13,894 bases of DNA from an uncultured Actinomyces sp. GTDB taxonomy: Bacteria; Actinomycetota; Actinomycetes; Actinomycetales; Actinomycetaceae. The position numbers and the translations under genes are program-made. The notes below the pieces were generated by a model. It did no database searches and was not told the DNA's origin. It saw only the letters and a list, made by a program, of their open reading frames with translations. The stretch's first letter is position 1. Each line of letters opens with the position of its first letter. Location of the stretch: positions 1 through 13,894 of the forward strand of contig CALHID010000164.1 of NCBI GenBank assembly GCA_938030835.1, written 5' to 3'. Positions 12,862 through 13,894 of the stretch are shown in pieces.

Positions 12862-13635
12862 CTAGTTTCCCGACCCCTGCGTGCTTGGAGTTTGCGAGGC
12901 GCCACTGCCCTGCTCCGTACCTGCCGTTTCGCTGGGCTGCGGGGTCTGGCTGGGAGAGGTCGAAGAATTGCCTCCCGCAGTCTGAGCAGTTTGAATATTC
13001 CCCGTTGGATGATCTGCCTCTTCAACGGTGAGCGAAAGAACCTGGATCCACGGGCGAGCCGGTCCAGCTTCACGCGCAGCAGCAACCTGAGCCTGATCCT
13101 GATAGTCCTTACCCGGATCAAGAACCGAATACTGAGTTTCTCCAGGTTTCACGTAGCCCAAACGCTCTCGCGCCTGAGAAGCAATATATTGCGGATTCGA
13201 CCAAAGTTGAAGCTGCTGACGCTTGGCTTCATTATCGGCCTGAGTCTGTTGAACTTTGTTTTTGATCGCAGACAATTCGCGCTCTTGACTCCACAGCTGC
13301 ATGAACGAAGGAACCAGAAGAAGGGCAAGGAGGGCACCCAAAAGGAGAAGTCCCATAATCCTCAGAGAGATCTCGATTCCACCAAAGGACAGGGAGGCAG
13401 GGCGCTGCGCTGTTGCCGCAGCAGAAGAACGCATCCGGGCCGCTCGCTCTTCCTTCCTTCCACCTTGTGGACGAGAAGAAGCCGCTGAAGTTGAGCTTTG
13501 GGAGCTGGCGGCGGAAGAACGCAGAGGATTTCGACTTCCTTGCCGAGGCCGCCGTTGCGCATCGGGCTCAGAGACACTGCGCCGCCTGCGGGCGCCTGGA
13601 ACGACCGGTCGTCCCTTTTTCGGTTTCTGAGCCAT
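12862..13635 (-). CDS. ftsB: Septum formation initiator FtsB/DivIC
   Basis: A single-pass (type II) division protein that forms the FtsB-FtsL-FtsQ bridge at the septum and helps switch on septal wall synthesis. With the chosen ATG at 13635 it has 257 residues, much longer than the roughly 100 of E. coli FtsB but usual for actinobacteria. Residues 1-88 are basic, Arg- and Ser-rich and cytoplasmic. A transmembrane helix lies at about 91-111. A heptad-like coiled coil (SQERELSAIKNKVQQTQADN) spans about 116-142. The family mark W145-NPQY-IASQARERLGYVKPGE is at 145-166. Residues 205-257 are a low-complexity Ser/Thr/Gln/Pro/Gly tail outside the membrane. The frame continues to a GTG at 13746 inside the eno terminator, which is unlikely. 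eno lies upstream and DUF501 and ppx downstream, a common actinobacterial order. Confidence 0.92.
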   Translation of the reverse strand: MAQKPKKGRPVVPGARRRRSVSEPDAQRRPRQGSRNPLRSSAASSQSSTSAASSRPQGGRKEERAARMRSSAAATAQRPASLSFGGIEISLRIMGLLLLGALLALLLVPSFMQLWSQERELSAIKNKVQQTQADNEAKRQQLQLWSNPQYIASQARERLGYVKPGETQYSVLDPGKDYQDQAQVAAAREAGPARPWIQVLSLTVEEADHPTGNIQTAQTAGGNSSTSPSQTPQPSETAGTEQGSGASQTPSTQGSGN

Positions 13636-13716
13636 GTCCCTATGGTGCCTTACATCGGGCACTCGGGTCGACTCTAAAACTCGCGTGGTAGCAAATGAGG
13701 GACGGATCGCAAAATG

Positions 13717-13750
13717 AAGGGTGGGTGACGATTTCTCGTCACCCACCCTT
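13717..13750 (-). terminator. Hairpin terminator of eno
   Basis: A perfect 15-bp stem (13717-13731 with 13736-13750) has a TTTC/GAAA loop. It lies 35 bp downstream of the eno stop on the minus strand, followed by CATTTT. It probably separates eno from the ftsB unit. Confidence 0.85.
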
Positions 13751-13785
13751 ATTCACGCTTCTAGGAGCGTGTCAGTGCGTTCTTC

Positions 13786-13894
13786 TCAGAAGGAAGCGCG
13801 GGGGAAGGAGGAACGACCCGCGTACACTGCTGCATCGTCGAGATCCTCTTCAATGCGCAGGAGCTGGTTGTACTTCGCAACGCGCTCGGAACGA
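13786..13894 (-). CDS. eno: Enolase, C-terminal end only
   Basis: The last 36 codons of a minus-strand gene that continues beyond the window. The visible residues begin SERVAKYNQLLRIEEDL and end with GRSSFPRASF before TGA (13788-13786). This is the enolase C-terminus: ERxAKYNQLLRIEExL is the family's closing signature. Enolase converts 2-phosphoglycerate to phosphoenolpyruvate in glycolysis. The catalytic residues lie outside the window. ftsB follows downstream, as in many actinobacteria. Confidence 0.95.
   Translation of the reverse strand, partial: RSERVAKYNQLLRIEEDLDDAAVYAGRSSFPRASF

Noticed and set aside
12745..13488. 247-codon plus-strand open frame starting with MTGVSPMKKRRNR, antisense to ftsB
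   Set aside because: A GGAG precedes an internal ATG, but most of the frame mirrors the low-complexity FtsB tail and core, and no family is recognisable.
1..13894. CRISPR arrays, insertion sequences, prophage or defence-system genes
   Set aside because: No regularly spaced repeats, transposase motifs, terminal inverted repeats or integrase-like frames were seen; the content is housekeeping. The tRNA shows no repeated 3' end nearby that would mark an attachment site.

Overview
This window looks like ordinary core chromosome of an actinobacterium with moderate GC content, most likely in or near the Actinomycetaceae (Actinomyces/Schaalia/Trueperella-like). The placement rests on gene content and order. 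The window carries a DUF501 gene next to ppx and ftsB downstream of eno, an actinobacterial-type GreA, a UppS paralogue closest in feel to mycobacterial Z-farnesyl diphosphate synthase, and the xseB-xseA-ispH-ychF cluster. From memory, these match two or three separate neighbourhoods of Mycobacterium tuberculosis (Rv1023-Rv1026, Rv1080c-Rv1086 and Rv1107c-Rv1112), here brought together in about 14 kb. I see no insertion sequence, prophage, CRISPR array, plasmid gene or island signature.

Left part (1-5500). A minus-strand gene truncated by the window edge (zinc ribbon plus two membrane helices) overlaps the end of ychF by four bases (GTGA). ychF and ispH are also on the minus strand, and both have a -10-like hexamer six bases before the start codon, which suggests leaderless mRNAs. 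Divergently from ispH run xseA and xseB (exonuclease VII), then a PfkB-family sugar kinase. A GC-rich hairpin between convergent genes ends this block.

Middle (5520-9817). A cis-prenyltransferase gene (uppS family, minus) is divergent from a hemolysin III/PAQR-type membrane protein gene (trhA, plus). The roughly 200 bp between them holds a strong 20-base palindrome just upstream of trhA. greA follows on the plus strand and ends in a very strong hairpin terminator. On the minus strand, an FKBP-type peptidyl-prolyl isomerase gene and an AI-2E-family transporter gene probably form a two-gene operon.

Right part (10018-13894). A minus-strand series reads eno (only its 3' end is present), terminator, ftsB/divIC, DUF501, ppx/gppA, a tRNA, and a Bax inhibitor-1/YccA-family membrane protein. 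The tRNA has anticodon UAA (leucine) and a leucine-like D arm, but a short five-base variable loop where bacterial leucine tRNAs normally have a long variable arm. It is the most unusual object in the window. The rest is housekeeping: DNA repair, isoprenoid supply, transcription-elongation rescue, polyphosphate/(p)ppGpp metabolism, cell division and glycolysis.
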